Translations under genes and position numbers: made by a program
Notes under the pieces: generated by a model
Databases searched by the model: none
Told to the model about the DNA's origin: nothing
What the model saw: the letters and a program-made list of their open reading frames with translations, nothing else
Shown: positions 34,312-45,842 of the stretch, one piece after another
Layout of the letters: every line of letters begins with the position of its first letter
How positions within the stretch are numbered: the first letter of the stretch is position 1
Origin: Harmonia axyridis
Lineage: Eukaryota; Arthropoda; Insecta; Coleoptera; Coccinellidae
NCBI RefSeq assembly: GCF_914767665.1
Contig: NC_059501.1
Location: 56,296,798 to 56,360,797 of the forward strand
Reading direction: 5' to 3'
DNA length: 64,000 bases

Positions 34312-34664
34312 TATAGAATGTAATGGTTATAATGAAGGAACTGGAAGATGTTGATGGAATTTTGTGTTCGGAGAAAATTCATCACATCATCAATGGAAAA
34401 CTATATTCCGAAAATCATTTCCTTCGATAGTACCATTTGCGAGATATAACTGAAAATTACATGGATTTTTAACAGCATGAATCTATGAATCAGAAAAAAA
34501 AAATAGGTGAAGGAAAAGTATTTTCTCCACAAATTTGAAGAATATAAGTAGTTAATGAACTGATTTAATTCAAAATGGCCTTCGTTGACAGTATCTATGC
34601 ACTTCTTGTGTTTCCAAAAAGACGCCTTTACAAAAGACCTATGAAATTGGGCTAGAAATTACTT

Positions 34665-34988
34665 TTCTCTAATTCTGTGGTTATTCCGTTCATTCTTCCA
34701 CATCTTGTAGAACAAAACCGTGCGAGAATATATCAGAAACGCACAGTTTTCATGGTTATATTTTATTATTCTATGTTGGTACTCCGAACTTTCCGCCACG
34801 GCTTTATCTGTCAATTCATCAATTTGCCTTACAGAAATCAGTTCTGCCAACCAACATTTTTCAATGCAAAAATCACTAAAATATATTTATGGAAATATTT
34901 CATTAATTTCAATGGAAATGCAATGAATTAGAGAAAATAATGTATAATACTCGTACAGAAGGCTCATTCTACCACTCGTTCATTCCAA
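34665..34988. repeat. Dispersed repeat R3, copy 2
   Basis: Near-identical to 22975-23320 in the same orientation, ending in the shared CCACTCGTTCATTCCAAA. It stops about 15 bp before palindrome C begins. Confidence 0.7.
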
Positions 34989-35001
34989 ATTTCAAAATTC
35001 A

Positions 35002-36214
35002 TTGAGCACATCTAGGAATAAATAATTCAATTTGACCTACCTTATATAATATCAAGTTAGATAAAAATTCGAGAAGAGAACTTATTGGCATCAAAAGCCT
35101 TGGAGCACTCTTTTATTAACCACAGAAATATACAGGGCTGACTTGTACCGGGTTTTTCACCATAATTTGACCACCCCTTTAACTTTATTACTGAAAGAGG
35201 TACAAAAAATGTTTTCTACAAAAGTTTCACGAAATCGACTAGTGTTATTTAAAATGATTTCACAAAACGAAATATGTACAGAGGGGGCAACTTATTGATT
35301 GCAACTTCATTTTTTCAAATGGAACACCCTGTATATTTTACTAGCTCTTTTTTCCCTGATTTCGAATATATAACATATGTTTGGCCTATCTTTCTTATTC
35401 TGAGTACCACAGAGTTTCAAATTTTAAAAACCACCTGGCAAGCTAAGTAATCAGTTTTCAAGTGGAAGGCTGCGATAATTCAAAATGCCCTTTTTTGAGT
35501 TGGCATATATGACATACGTTTGTCATCGAATGAAACTTTTCATCGAATATGCACTATAGAAGCGGAAAAATTTGAAATATTTTCACTCTATGTGAAGAAC
35601 AATGAAAATAAGAAAGCTACAAGGAAAGAATATATAGAGTTGCATCCAAATCATCAAATTCCAATTTTTAGTGAGAAACGTATGTCATATCGTTGCTAAC
35701 GAAATATCTCAAAAAAGAGCATTTTGAGTTATCGCAGCCTACCACTTGAAAACTGATTTCTGAGCATGCCAGGTGGTTCGTAAAATTTGAAACTCTCTGG
35801 TACTCAGAATAAGAGTGATAGACCAAACATATGTTATATATTTGAAGTCGGGGAAAAAGAGCTAGTCCAATATAGAAAAACATACAGGGTGTTCCATTTG
35901 AAAAAATGAAGTTGCAATCAATATGTTGCCCCCTCTGTACATATTTCGTTTTGTGAAATCATTTTAAATAACACTAGTCGATTTCGTGAAACTTTTGTAG
36001 AAAACATTTTTTGTACCTCTTTCAGTAATAAAGTTAAAGGGGTGGTCAAATTATGGTGAAAAACCCGGTACAAGTCAGCCCTCTATATTTCTGTGGTTAA
36101 TAAAAGAGTGCTCCAAGGCTTTTGATGCCAATAAGTTCTCTTCTCGAATTTTTATCTAACTTGATATTATATAAGGTAGGTCAAATTGAATTATTTATTC
36201 CTAGATGTGCTCAA
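35002..36214. mobile_element. Large palindrome C: 1.2 kb concentric inverted repeat
   Basis: TTGAGCACATCTAGGAATAA at 35002 is mirrored exactly by TTATTCCTAGATGTGCTCAA ending at 36214. The outer arms (131 bp each side) contain no CAGGG terminus. Inside them sits a second layer: TA-CAGGGCTGACTTG (35133) paired with CAAGTCAGCCCTC-TA (36083). That layer ends in inward CACCCTG-TA at about 35332, mirrored by TA-CAGGGTG at about 35887, so each arm holds a 200 bp CAGGG…CCCTG unit. Pairing continues to about 35530 and 35670, leaving a loop near 140 bp. No protein is encoded. The palindrome extends beyond the transposon-like ends, unlike palindromes B and D. Confidence 0.88.
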
Positions 36215-36500
36215 GGACGACGCCGTGGGCGGATATTCAGTCATTTTTTCGTACGATGTATTCAAGCGGAAAGGAACGGACTGTCTCCACAAATCTGCTC
36301 GGTTCATTCCCGACTTGTCCGCCCATATTCCAGCGAAAACCATTTTATAATGTTTTTCTCAAGACCGGCTATCCGAAAAGTCGGACCCAATTTTCATTCC
36401 GTGCCATAAAGCTTGGCCCGCCACTCGCTCCCTGCCTCACCAATTTGCATAGGGATGTTTTGGGATGCGGGAGGCGGCGCACCATAATTCATACAAACTT
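36215..36500. other. GC-richer unique-looking segment beside palindrome C
   Basis: It begins abruptly at the palindrome edge and is visibly richer in G and C than its surroundings. It contains an imperfect inverted pair (GTGGGCGGATATTC near 36226 and GTCCGCCCATATTC near 36318) and an octamer-like ATTTGCAT. Two overlapping forward frames (95 and 103 codons) match nothing I know. It could be a regulatory region, a fragment of an unknown element, or a decayed exon. Confidence 0.3.
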
Positions 36501-37500
36501 GGGAAAATATTATTAATTCTATTTTTATCGTCGTTCGGGACCCTTCTTCATTAAACCCGCGTAATTTCTGTTATAATCAGGAATACTCGGATGGTCTTTT
36601 GTGGTATAATTGGTTAGCAGTTTTCGTCCCTTCTTCTTGTCCTTTCTACCGTGAAATTTAAGATGCTCGTCAATATTTGGGGAGCAGGTTATGCACAGAT
36701 ACTGAGTTATTATGTATTCTGTCGAGGAAGTACCCGGAATTGATTATTTAGATTATTCCCTTAGAAGGAAATATCTTCAGAGTAATAAACATAGATAGAG
36801 GGAGCAATTCATTTACAGTAAGCAAATTTCGTCTCCAATATGAACTATCCAATTTAACATGAAGCCCGCGGAAATTAAAACATATCAGTGATACGATATT
36901 TCACTCAATTCGCGAGTTTCTTCACATTGAACGCACTTCTTATGTCCCATAGTGAATCAAACATTCATATTAACTCAAAAATACCTTATTATATCAGAAA
37001 TTCAGAAAACAAACTTCAAGCGCGGCAAACGACGTGAAATAACCGATGACACTAGGAGAGCAAAAGTGGCCAAACCTTGGATTTCAGCAGGTAGATGCAG
37101 AAAATAATAGATATTCTTCTTATTATGAATTCGACAATTAGGAAAAATATCGGATTCCAAATATTCATATTTTCATATTTAATCGAGAATCACTCAAATA
37201 AATACATATATTTCATTCAATACATATATCATACATTCATAGTGATATTGTAAAATTGTGGATTTGAAAATATATCACAATCCGACATCGTAATCTAACC
37301 ATGTTGGGGACATGTGGAAATTGCGTATATTTTCTCTAGCTATGTTTAATACTCTATGGGAGTATCCAAAATTTTTGTCGCTAAGCAGAATTGACTTTTG
37401 ACCTCTTAACTGATGAGGAGATCGAGCGACTTCTTACTTTCAGTTTGTTTAAAGCTTTGAAAGTAGTTCTTCTTCATTAGTACTTTTTCCAGTTTCTTTC
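36501..37500. other. AT-rich stretch, no gene seen
   Basis: No supported coding sequence, terminal repeats or RNA gene found. Confidence 0.4.
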
Positions 37501-37501
37501 C

Positions 37502-37685
37502 CTATCGTCTGATCACTATTTCTTGGGACGTAGTGTTCCTACTTTCCTGCCATCTTCTGGTCTTCCTGCCTTGGTGGTATCTTGATTTTTCTATTTTGGC
37601 CCATTTTGCTAATTGTCCAGGGTTCATTCGATCTACATGATCCCTTCACCCTCTCTGATTCGCTCTAGCCCATCTTACCACACCT
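37502..37685 (-). pseudogene. LINE ORF2 C-terminal fragment
   Basis: The reverse strand reads VVRWARANQRG, a stop, then RDHVDRMNPGQLAKWAKIEK and RKTRRWQESRNTTSQE to a stop at 37502-37504. This is the zinc-poor C-terminal tail seen in many insect and worm non-LTR ORF2 proteins ('W.DHV.RM....LAK.A'). The rest of that element is absent. A different LINE on the opposite strand starts about 150 bp further on. Confidence 0.62.
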
Positions 37686-37834
37686 TGAACCCCACACTAT
37701 TCTCTGATAACCATTATTTCTCAAGCTGTCCAGAAGTATCACAGCCTTTATCATTCTCAGCGTTTAAATTTCTGATTTACTTAAGATGCTTTTAGTTTTC
37801 GATGTTTCAGCAGGTATCTGGATTGAGTTGAAAT

Positions 37835-38930
37835 AAAGCCGCCTTCGTGGATTCATCTGCTTATGATACAGTGTGGAATATTGGTTTGATGCATACACTA
37901 CATAATGATTTGAACTGTGAAAAAATGATTTGTTCTAATGAAAATATGTTATTTGGCAGGAGACTTAATGTCTATGTTGATGACGAAAGTAGGAGTAGTT
38001 TCAAATCAAATTGTTGAATGATGGACTTCCGCAGGGATCGGTTTTGTCTCCCATACTTTTCAATTTATACTTATGTGACATCCCTGTTACCTTATTTGAG
38101 AAATTCACCTATGCCGATGATATTATTCTTTTTTGGAAAAGTATTTTCTTGAGTGGATTTTTGCCTTCATCATCAAAACACAAGTTTTCTGTGTACATTC
38201 AAATAATCAAGAAAAACATAGAAAATTCAAAGTAACTTTCAATTATTCCATTTTGAATCATTAATTATTCTCCCAAATAAACTGGACTTAAACCTGGGTT
38301 CTTTGAATTTCAAGGTCCACTTGGAAAATTTGAGTAGGTATGAGTTGAAGTTGAGGAATAATATTTTTCAAAAATTAGCTGGTTCTTCATGGTGTGCTGA
38401 TGCCAGCACTCTTCGTACGGCAGCTTTGGCTTTGATTTTTTCTGCTACTGAATAATGTTGTTCTGTTTGTTTTAATAGTGCTCATATTCATAAAACCATC
38501 AAATCCACACTTTTACATTGGTTTCCAGTGCTACCACAAATACCTCCGCCTAATATTCGTAGACAGGTTGGATTCAAGAAATTCCATTTCTCCCTGAACT
38601 CATTTCCAATTGTATCTTACCTTCCAGATACTAGAACTGCCAGATTAAAGTCACGTAAACCTTTATGGATTAATACTTTTCTTCAATCTGATGAAGGTGA
38701 CAAGGAAATTTGACGTTCGAAATGGAATTCTTCTGAAGTCTTCAACTGAAATCTAATCATGGATCCTTCAGAAAAAGTTCCAGGTGTTAGCCTCCCTAGG
38801 AAAATTTGATATATTTCAAATTGACTCAGGACTAATCGTTGCAATAGTAAACAATAGCCCACTATGTGAGTAGAAGAAACCTTTGACCACTTGTGACAAT
38901 ATAGTTGTTCAATTTATTAATTTGATGGTG
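37835..38930 (+). pseudogene. LINE-C reverse transcriptase remnant (jockey-like)
   Basis: Forward blocks appear in order. AAFVDSSAYDTVW lies near 37840-37878 (the 'DL..AYDTVW' block with D replaced by S). NDGLPQGSVLSPILFNLYLC lies at 38014-38073 and YADDIILF near 38108-38131, the RT catalytic aspartates, both present. Next comes a decayed linker with WCADASTLRTAALAL near 38393, then LHWFPVLPQIPPPNIRRQ near 38515-38568, KSRKPLWI near 38650 and DPSEKVPGVSLPR near 38762-38800. Frameshifts and stops separate the blocks and the 5' half is missing. It represents a third LINE family in the window. Confidence 0.85.
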
Positions 38931-41285
38931 GTTTCCAAGCTATCCATTCTATTTCAGATTCTTTTTTAGAATGGGTTACGAACTTTAACTCGATATAATC
39001 GAAAGTATAACATTCAATACTCTTTTCTAGTTCCTTTCTTCTTTGTTTGCAGATTTATTTATAACATAAGCGTTGTCAACTTTTGGTGAAAAAGGAGGTT
39101 GGAGACTTTGTTTGGATGAAGAAAAGCACTTCATTATAAATATGGAAGCTTATTTTGTAAACAAATACACAAACCAATCACTACACTCATATACGGGGGA
39201 GTTTTTGCTGAGGTTTTTATATGTTCTCTTGTATCATACGTTGAAATGTATGATGCCCCGTTCGCATTTCCTCTGCTAATACAGAGATTTCATCTACACA
39301 TGCTTGATTGTTTGAAGTCAACAAATTATTTGAATTGCTTTCTCAACAAAAAAGTATACTGGGTGTCTCTCTATTCTTTAACACCTCAAAAAACTGAAAT
39401 ATCGTTGAATCTGCTCATCAGAATGCACATAAAGGGTGTCCCAAAAAGACAACGTCAAACGAAAACGGAATGTATATCAGAATGTGCTCTAACTGATGTG
39501 AAAAAATCGTTTATATGAAAGTCTCACAGTTTTCAAAATATTTGATGTTTTATGAAAATGTTGAATTTTTCCACTTTAAATACTTTCTCCCATGCCATAG
39601 GTACAATTAAATACTTTTCGAAACAGTTTTTTCCGTGAATATTTTCGAATGATTGCTTTAATTTATGCAATAAAGAATAGCACAAAATATTATACAAAGA
39701 TTCTGAAAAAAATGTTCAAATTTCACGTTTTGGAGAAATTGTTTTTGTGTACCGAATTCGATCTGAGGTCGTATAAAAAAAGCACTGGACCTTTTCTGCA
39801 TATTAAGTTGAAAAGTTGCCTATTCTGTGATGATTTCAAAAAGATAAAATACAGGTGATAACCTTGTTCAGAAAAAAGATATTCAAATGTTTATCGACAA
39901 CGGAACATTTTGTGAAAAATGTTGTTGTGTCGAGAATGAATTATTTCCAAATATAAGGAAGAACGTATAAAACGATGACATTCACGAGAAATTGACACCA
40001 ATTATTTTTGATTATCAATTCAATAACTTGAATGTGATGAGAGTGACTGAGGCGAGAGACTTGGAATTCTTTTCGATCAAAAACTGACGTTTTCTTCATA
40101 TGCATTCTTTTCTCTATAAGAGGTATAACTTCTAATATCAATAAAAATCTGGGTTTTGTGATACCCAATTGTGAGCAGTTTTCTTCGTTGGAAGGGATTT
40201 CATTTGATATCAGGTTCTTTTAAAAGAAAAGTGATATATTGCAGTCTAGTATGGAATCTATTTCCTGAAAAATATGTTAATTGTTAATTTCCGCATCCAC
40301 AACGGACGTTACGCACTGTCATTTTCAATGGTTTTTCGCTAATCCTGAATGAGGAAAAAATCGCAGTTTCGCACAAAAACTCAATTAGTTTTCAAGTTCG
40401 TTAACAGCTTCGTGAGAGGACACATCATAGTTAAGTGAAGAAGATTGTTTAGTTTAAGTTTTCAAGGTGGAAAGTCAGAGAATCAACGGAGACCAGGTGA
40501 GTCCCTTTCCTGTTAGAATTTTCCTTCTTATTGCTGACTGTTCCGGGTGGTATTTCCTCTCAAATCTCAGAAATTAAGCGAATTTCATTTCTTTTATATC
40601 GGATAATTCACAAACTTGTGTGGCGGAGCAATCCAATTAACAATTTCATACATAATACAGTCCACTAGAATAACTTTTAAATAGAATTTGGATTTATCCG
40701 TAACAAAAGAGCTTTGAAGTTTATATTAGGGCTCACTTGAAATCGAAACACCATGGATGTTCTACAATTGAAAATTCAAGTTATTAACCTTGGAATGAAG
40801 CCCTATTCGAGAAAATTTGAAGATTTTTTCTAGATAACATACAAATTTTCTGGAAAAAATATGCAAATGGTACCTACATCAAAGCAATTAGTACCCAATC
40901 TCATTATAGATGAAAAAAATGGGTGTTACATTTAAAAAACGTAGGTTGGTATCATTTCCGGTGAAACCGGAAATTGAACGAATCTGTAGCTTTTTTCAAG
41001 AATTCAGAAGAAGAAAGACTCGAGATAAACACCTAAATTTTTTAGTTGGGCTTAGCTTTGTTGAGAGAGATCCCAACAAAGGCAATGTCGTCATCAAATT
41101 TCAAATTTTGTTCCTAAATTTTAATTTTTTTTCCCTACATGATTCCTTAAAACATTATATAAATTGTGCTCTTCTGAATAAAAAATATTTTATTCAAATT
41201 TTCATTATTTTCCAAAAATCATTCCATACTTGAAAGTTGCATCAAAATTACCAAAATAAACAATTGGTTGTTCATTCGTTTGCGT
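38931..41285. other. Long AT-rich interval, no gene; one CAGGG-like solo end
   Basis: A left-type terminus, TAAAGGGTGTCCCAAAAAGA, occurs near 39431 without a visible partner. A short palindromic TTTCCGGTGAAACCGGAAA lies near 40960. The frames at 39073-39518 and 40910-41233 have no recognisable motif. Confidence 0.4.
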
Positions 41286-41289
41286 AGGA

Positions 41290-41665
41290 ATCTCAAGGCA
41301 AAACATATTTTACTTGATTTTCTCGATTGAATTTCACGGTGTTGCAACAATTAAGAAATTGATCATATATACTCCAAGAAATTCAACACATTCAAATGAG
41401 AAGCCAACTTTTTTTATTTGATTCCACTTTTTGCGATCTTTTTGTATCAAATAGAACAACTTTTGTTTTTTTTTCATTAATTTTGGCTTTCAGAAACAGG
41501 TGACTACTATTACTTGTCAAATCTTCAAAATTAGTAGCACCCACAAAAAGATTGGTGTCATCGACATAATTAGTGACAGTTTCTGGAATGTTCTGTAGAA
41601 ACTTTCACAAATCATTGGGATATATTATGAAAAATAATCCTCCAATTCCACTTCCCTGGTCAATT
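41290..41665 (-). pseudogene. LINE-E reverse transcriptase fragment
   Basis: The reverse strand gives QGSGIGGLFFIIYPNDL near 41610-41660, then NYVDDTNLFVGATNFEDLTS near 41520-41580, then KTKVVLFDTKRSQKVE and a decayed FLGV-type block near 41370. YVDD is the RT active site and is intact, but neighbouring frames are broken and both ends are missing. Similar in type to CR1-like elements. Confidence 0.78.
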
Positions 41666-42122
41666 GCTTTCAGAATCATGTATGTTTCAGTTTGAAAATA
41701 CTGAGAGGTTGTTTCTATTGAAATAAATTTATAACTAGTATAACAATTTATTTCTTGAATTTAAGAACATGAAATCAATTTATTACTTCACAAGAAAAAA
41801 ATGGTACATCTTCAAAATATTCTGTCTAATTTTGATTGTTATTATACTTTGAATCTAAAGTATTGAAAAATGCTTCGAAGGAATGTAGTTCAAGCCTGAT
41901 TTCTATGGAATGGTCAATAGGAATGAATGATTTTGAACTCAGTTAAATTAATTTCCCTAATTGGTACGTGTTTTTATTTCAGAATCGACAGTGACAATAA
42001 ATTGTTCTGGGAGATAGTTACTCTCCGTTTCCAGTTACATAGGATTTTAGCCAATTGTTAGCATTTCCTCTTATACCATACAATTCTTTTTTTTGTAGGA
42101 GATATTCTCTGTTGATTCGGTC

Positions 42123-42160
42123 CAGTGCCGTCGCTAGGGGGGGGGTGTTGGGTCCCAGGC
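42123..42160. repeat. Solo H1-like terminus
   Basis: CAGTGCCGTCGCTAGGGGG matches the first bases of H1 copy 3 with one change and a longer G-run. No matching body or right end was found next to it. The LINE at 42165-44024 begins just beyond. Confidence 0.6.
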
Positions 42161-42164
42161 CTCC

Positions 42165-44024
42165 TTAAAATTCGAATACTAAGGCTAAATTAATCACAAG
42201 ATCAGCAGAATTTCGCTTTACTTTGCCAGCTCCATTATTGCCATTGCTAAATTTGTTTTTAATTGATTTGCTCATCTTTTCAATTCCTGCAGGTGTTTTT
42301 GGTCTCAGATACAATGATTTGTTAATAGCCCCCATACCAGAAACATTTATTGGTGTTTGGTGATTATTCAGATTAGTAAGGATACTGCATTAGGTATTTA
42401 AATGTTCAATAAATGAATCAGGGATCTCCTTTAATTAGGATTTAATGTACTTGGCAGTCATAATTTTTTTTTTACCCTACCTGTTATTTCCTTAAATATT
42501 TGCCACATAGTCATACTTTTATGGTCCGATTTAATCCCTAATACAGGGCCGTCGCTAGGGGGAAGGCCTAGGGCGGCAAATTCAAGGGCGGCATTTCAAG
42601 CTTGATCAATAAAAACCACATGTGTGGAAATTCAAAAACACCAAATGAGATTTAATTCGGTCAGCAACAAGAGGAAGGAATATCGACAAATTTCATTAAC
42701 ATCAAAAACCATCAAAGGTGACGCATTATGCAGTATACTCATAAATATCCAGATGTCGAGTAATTTCCTCTTAGTGCTGTTTACGAGTTATTGACTCTAA
42801 AAAAACACAAGCACTCATCAGACTTGTCGGCGTTCGCTTTGATAAACGTTGCCGAATTTTACTGCCGCTTTGGCGGCTTCTACATTATATTTTTTTTCAA
42901 TTCTCTTATCAGAATGTTGATTCCTCAGAATGGAATGCAAAGTATAGGAAAAAAGAGTCAATTTCATCATAACTTATCCCTCTTAAGAAATATAAGAAGT
43001 TTTATTATGTCATTGCACATTCCATTATATTATGATATTTTTAATTTTTATATCAAATTACCTCGTGTTGGGCGTGGGCATATTCGAATTTAAAATAAAG
43101 ATTAATCCGCATAATTCGATTGTTATTCGATAATCTTAAAGAAAAAAACAAAACCTTCAAACTTTTATAGAGTCAACTAAGCAGAAGAACCTTAAACCGC
43201 AGGCGGCAAATAATGGAGGGCGGCACTATCTACTTTTTCCGAGAAACCTGGATTCCTTGAAGAATGAATTAAAACATTTTTTTTCATAGCATCGAATTTC
43301 ACAAATGATTTTTTTATCTAATTCACTAATCTTACACATATTTGCATCGAGTATATCTGCAACATCTATTCGAATTAAAAATAATGGTTCATCCATATTA
43401 TCTGATTGTTTTTTTTTTCATAAAAAAGTGTGGAGTTTTTGTACACTAAATCTATAAATATCATACAAATTCATCAATCCAACCAAATTCACCACCCTTT
43501 TGCTTAGTACAAAACCTGCAAGGGTGCCGACTCGTATTTTTTTTGTCGGGAATGCAGAAACGCTAGAGCAGGCCCTGGAGTCCGATTATCCAATATTAAT
43601 TTTGAGCATTCAACAGTTAGTTTCTGTTAGTTCGGCAAATTGGGTACCTGCCTAGGGTGGCAGGTTGACTAGCGACGGCCCTGCCCTATGTTATTCCTTT
43701 TTCGTCATTCTGTATTCTTCTTTGAATAGCTGATCATCATGGTTATTCAGGATCAATAGTAGTAGTAATTTTGGTGAACTACAGGCTAGTACTCCATTTA
43801 CTCTCCATTTCCACCAAATTTCTCTTTATTCGATCATGCCTTCTGTTGTTACGTGTATATTTTCTGCATTCTCTGCTATTGCCAATTAAAATTAGAACTA
43901 TGATATTTTCACTCATATCTGGTTCAAATGGCATGATAAATGCCAAAATCGTGTCTTTCCAAGTCAATAATTCTGGTTGATTTATCGCTGTTGCTTGAAA
44001 GAAAAAATGCAGAGATAAGTACAT
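42165..44024 (-). pseudogene. LINE-F fragment split by an H1 insertion
   Basis: Two reverse-strand pieces belong together. At 43700-44024 is a run including MSENIIVLILIGNSRECRKY and a basic tail, plausible for the end of an endonuclease domain. After the H1 element (42544-43683), reading resumes with MTMWQIFKEITGRV near 42475-42530, IPDSFIEHLN, and at 42165-42335 LRPKTPAGIEKMSKSIKNKF then SNGNNGAGKVKRNSADLVIN. The 'K.MW..…E.TGR' and 'KNK.S.G.DG.P….A..I..LINLSL' order is that of insect non-LTR ORF2 before the RT fingers. Stops and frame changes make it dead. Confidence 0.6.
42544..43683 (+). mobile_element. hAT-like family H1, copy 3, best-preserved ends
   Basis: CAGGGCCGTCGCTAG at the left is matched exactly by CTAGCGACGGCCCTG at the right. 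The flanks are CCCTAATA and CCCTATGT, an 8 bp duplication that now agrees at five positions. The interior is shared with copies 1 (4035-5513) and 2 (33505-34311). The 100-codon frame 42791-43093 is not kept open in the other copies and is unlikely to be coding. It interrupts LINE-F. Confidence 0.8.
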
Positions 44025-44029
44025 TTAAA

Positions 44030-45035
44030 AAACTATGTCTAGCATTATTTTGATCTAATCAAAGTACCGCGTGCTCAAGCATTCTCAAATTGAAGATTCT
44101 TTTTGAATTATCGCATTATCATTTCTGGTTTTTATTTACCGCTCGCAATGGATTAAATCATTAATCTATTATTTGAACAGATAAAATGAGGTTATGTTTG
44201 TCAAGAGCAGAAAATATTAATTATATGGATGGATTTGCAAATGTGAACAATATGCACATGAAGCGTCAAATGAAATGATTCCATTGCCAACTGCATTTCT
44301 AATATTACCATGAATACTACGAATAATATTTTGAAGAATTTGATTCGAAGGAACTTTTTGCAATGCGGATGAATGTCATAAACATTCAATTCATTAAAAG
44401 CCGACAAAGAGCAAGGCACCAAAATTATGCATGCCGCATCTTACTCAATAAATCTCGGTCATAACCACTGAAGACACATTTTTTACTTAAAAATTGACTT
44501 TCAATTGTGAAACATATACACCTACGTTCATCTTACTTTTTGAAACATTTTCTGTCTTCGCTTTCGAAATAAGCTTCAACCTTCGCAATCTGCATTAGAA
44601 CCAAATTCCTTTCCTTTCCTTGGAGCACCTTAAACCATTTTTATCAGGGAAACAGAGTCTAAATTTATACTTATCGAAGCCGATGTTTTGCTTGGACAAT
44701 ATTTTCTCCAATCAATCGATACACGAAACTCGTTCTCATCCATCTTTTAATACCAACAAATGTAGCGAACTCAACTTTTAATATCTCGATCAAGACTTAC
44801 ATAACTTCTTGTTCCGTAATTTTGAGTCGCATTTTTTGAAGTTTGGTATATCGAGTTAAAAATGTAGTATATGGCACTAGCGATGCCATCTGTGCACTAG
44901 GCCCAGGACATATTCAGTGTTATCATGTATGTAGGTACTTCGCTGCCTTCAAGAGTATTTTACGCAAATGGTTTTGATCTGAAAAAAGGCGTTCACAAAA
45001 TGCTGTACCTACTTGGGATTGAATTATTGACTATA
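44030..45035. other. AT-rich stretch, no gene seen
   Basis: Nothing supported. The 73-codon reverse frame at 44201-44422 has no motif. Confidence 0.4.
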
Positions 45036-45535
45036 CAGGATGCTCATTAATTGAAGATACAAAGGAAAATAAGAGATTCCTTGGATAATTTTAAGAAAAA
45101 GAAATCCTATAAATAGGGGCCCGCAAACGCTTTGTTTTCGAGATGAAAGGGAGTTTCTGTTTGTATCAATTTATCGAATATTTATTGATCTTCGATTGAG
45201 TAAATAAGTACCAAAACCAAAAAAAAATTATTCATCACAGCAGAGAATTGTTTGAAATTTTCCTCTCGAGATCGGTAACAGATACGACAAAACTACAAAA
45301 CACCAAAAACTGTAGTACCTACTAGACCAAAGTTTCCTTTTAATTTTATCTAAACTACCAGTGGTTCATCAAATAACAGTTCTGGAGGAAAGAAACGGGT
45401 ACTGTTCTAAAAAAAATAACATGTAGGTCAAAAGTAGTATATCACGTGATGAAAACATCGAATTGGAATATCTATGCCAAATTTAACTTGAATATATTAT
45501 GAAGGGAAGGTGCTTTGAGAAAAAAACTTTAAAAA
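45036..45535 (+). repeat. Repeat R1, copy at 45 kb
   Basis: It starts TA-CAGGATGCTCATTAATTG and carries the GGGCCCGCAAACGC…TTTTCGAGATG block, the GAGTAAATAAGTACCAAAAC block and the CTAAACTACCAGTGGTTCA block in R1 order. It ends without a clear right terminus. Confidence 0.72.
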
Positions 45536-45794
45536 ATAAAACATGTTTAAACAACTTTTTTCATAAAATTATCCGAAGAACAAATATCATATTATACCTA
45601 TAATGAATATGACTGACCCAACTTATTTCAATAAGTAATATCATAATTATTCATTCGAATATATGTATTTATAAATCTTTACGGTTTATCTCAGATTTTC
45701 TCTCATTGAAGACACAATTCCAGGTCCAAATTTACCAAGTGAAACACGAATTATTTCTCTATTTCAGTATCGAGTTCATTCCAGTACTGAAAAC

Positions 45795-45842
45795 AGTGCT
45801 GTAATGAACTCATTACAGTATTGTTTCCAGTTATATTTTCCA
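45795..45842. repeat. Imperfect hairpin, ~22 bp arms
   Basis: ACTGAAAACAGTGCTGTAATGA is followed a few bases later by an imperfect reverse complement (CATTACAGTATTGTTTCCAGT). About four mismatches, very short loop. Confidence 0.45.

Noticed and set aside
40940..40985. TTTCCGGTGAAACCGGAAA as an operator or binding site
   Set aside because: Similar TTTCCGG words occur in palindrome D and other CAGGG/TA elements, so it is more likely an element remnant.
42791..43093. 100-codon frame inside H1 copy 3 as a transposase
   Set aside because: No hAT motif, and the matching region in H1 copies 1 and 2 is not open in this frame.
45795..45842. Imperfect hairpin as a microRNA precursor
   Set aside because: The arms are short with almost no loop, and nothing indicates transcription; listed only as a hairpin.
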